The notes under the pieces were generated by a model, which saw nothing but the letters and a program-made list of their open reading frames with translations, had not been told where the DNA came from and ran no database searches. The position numbers and the translations under genes were made by a program. From DATHSN01 sp035464115 (GTDB lineage Bacteria > Actinomycetota > Acidimicrobiia > Acidimicrobiales > SKKL01), in contig DATHSN010000316.1 in assembly GCA_035464115.1 (NCBI GenBank), positions 1 to 5,065 of the forward strand: a DNA stretch of 5,065 nucleotides, in the 5' to 3' direction. Of this stretch, positions 4,763 to 5,065 are shown in pieces (the first letter of the stretch is position 1; the number at the start of each line of letters is the position of its first letter).

Positions 4763-5065
4763 TCAGTCCGGGTCGACGCCAGCGGGACCCACGACGACGA
4801 CGGTGGCGTCGTCGGCGCCACCCGTGCCGGCCAGGGAGCTGAGGTGCGCTCGCACCACCTCGGCCGTCGCGGATGGCGACGGCCCCGCCGCGGCGATGGC
4901 CTCCACCAACCCGGACTCCTCCCACCGCGAGCCGTCGACGACCGACTCGGTGACTCCGTCGGTGTAGAGCACAAGGACGTCTCCGGCGTCGAGGAACACC
5001 ATGTCCTTCGCCGGGCGCACCCGCGGGAAGACCCCGAGGAGCTGCCCGGATCCGGTCGCCGCCGC
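4763..5065 (-). CDS. SpoIIE/PP2C-type serine phosphatase, C-terminal part (5' partial)
   Basis: The frame is open to the window edge at 5065 and encodes the last 100 residues; the start is outside. Counting from the edge, it shows GQLLGVFP (7-14), then AGDVLVLYTDGVTE (27-40, metal-binding D36), and near the end GADDATVVVV (83-92, with D85 and D86). These are the final conserved blocks of the PPM/SpoIIE family, which includes RsbU and RsbP, manganese-dependent phosphatases acting on phosphoserine in anti-sigma-factor antagonists. The metal ligands expected in this part are all present. Any N-terminal sensor (PAS, GAF, HAMP or receiver) is not visible, so the signal and partner are unknown. In the ancestral arrangement it was convergent with tRNA-Gly, and the IS now lies between them. 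Confidence 0.85.
   Translation of the reverse strand, partial: AAATGSGQLLGVFPRVRPAKDMVFLDAGDVLVLYTDGVTESVVDGSRWEESGLVEAIAAAGPSPSATAEVVRAHLSSLAGTGGADDATVVVVGPAGVDPD

Noticed and set aside
4749..4763. Possible terminator hairpin after the phosphatase gene (TCGG...CCGA)
   Set aside because: It is only a 4-bp stem with no T run, too weak to support.

Overview
The window is GC-rich and the genes are tightly packed. GTG starts, an M. tuberculosis-like dCTP deaminase, a DUF6458-like small membrane protein and an EtfD-like iron-sulfur reductase all point to a chromosome of the phylum Actinomycetota. A relative of the Acidimicrobiia is plausible, but this is inference and no ribosomal marker is present.

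Layout. (1) 1-1735, plus strand: the C-terminal 425 residues of an iron-sulfur (CCG-domain) oxidoreductase overlap by 23 bp a small response-regulator receiver-like protein that lacks the phospho-acceptor Asp. (2) 1732-3215, minus strand: in transcription order, a DUF3558-like lipoprotein, a two-helix membrane protein (DUF6458-like) and dcd. The dcd gene converges on the receiver gene and the two share a CTAG at their stop codons. (3) 3216-3350: a short divergent spacer with a perfect inverted repeat and a TAAGAT -10 element, then an intact tRNA-Gly(CCC) with encoded CCA. (4) 3351-4656: a complete 1306-bp IS481-family insertion sequence. It has 27-bp imperfect terminal inverted repeats, one intact 401-residue DDE transposase on the minus strand, and a 15-bp target duplication that copies the 3' end of the tRNA. 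(5) 4672-5065: a short spacer, then the C-terminal 100 residues of a SpoIIE/PP2C-type phosphatase on the minus strand.

Functionally the host genes look like ordinary core genes: electron transfer linked to fatty-acid or flavoprotein oxidation, dUMP supply, envelope proteins and a signalling phosphatase. The accessory event is the IS insertion exactly after the tRNA CCA. It leaves the tRNA whole because the duplication falls inside the gene's 3' end, and it replaces the native 3' trailer with IS sequence containing a hairpin followed by a T run. The other unusual item is the degenerate receiver coupled to the redox gene. I see no CRISPR array, no phage gene and no convincing new multi-gene system.
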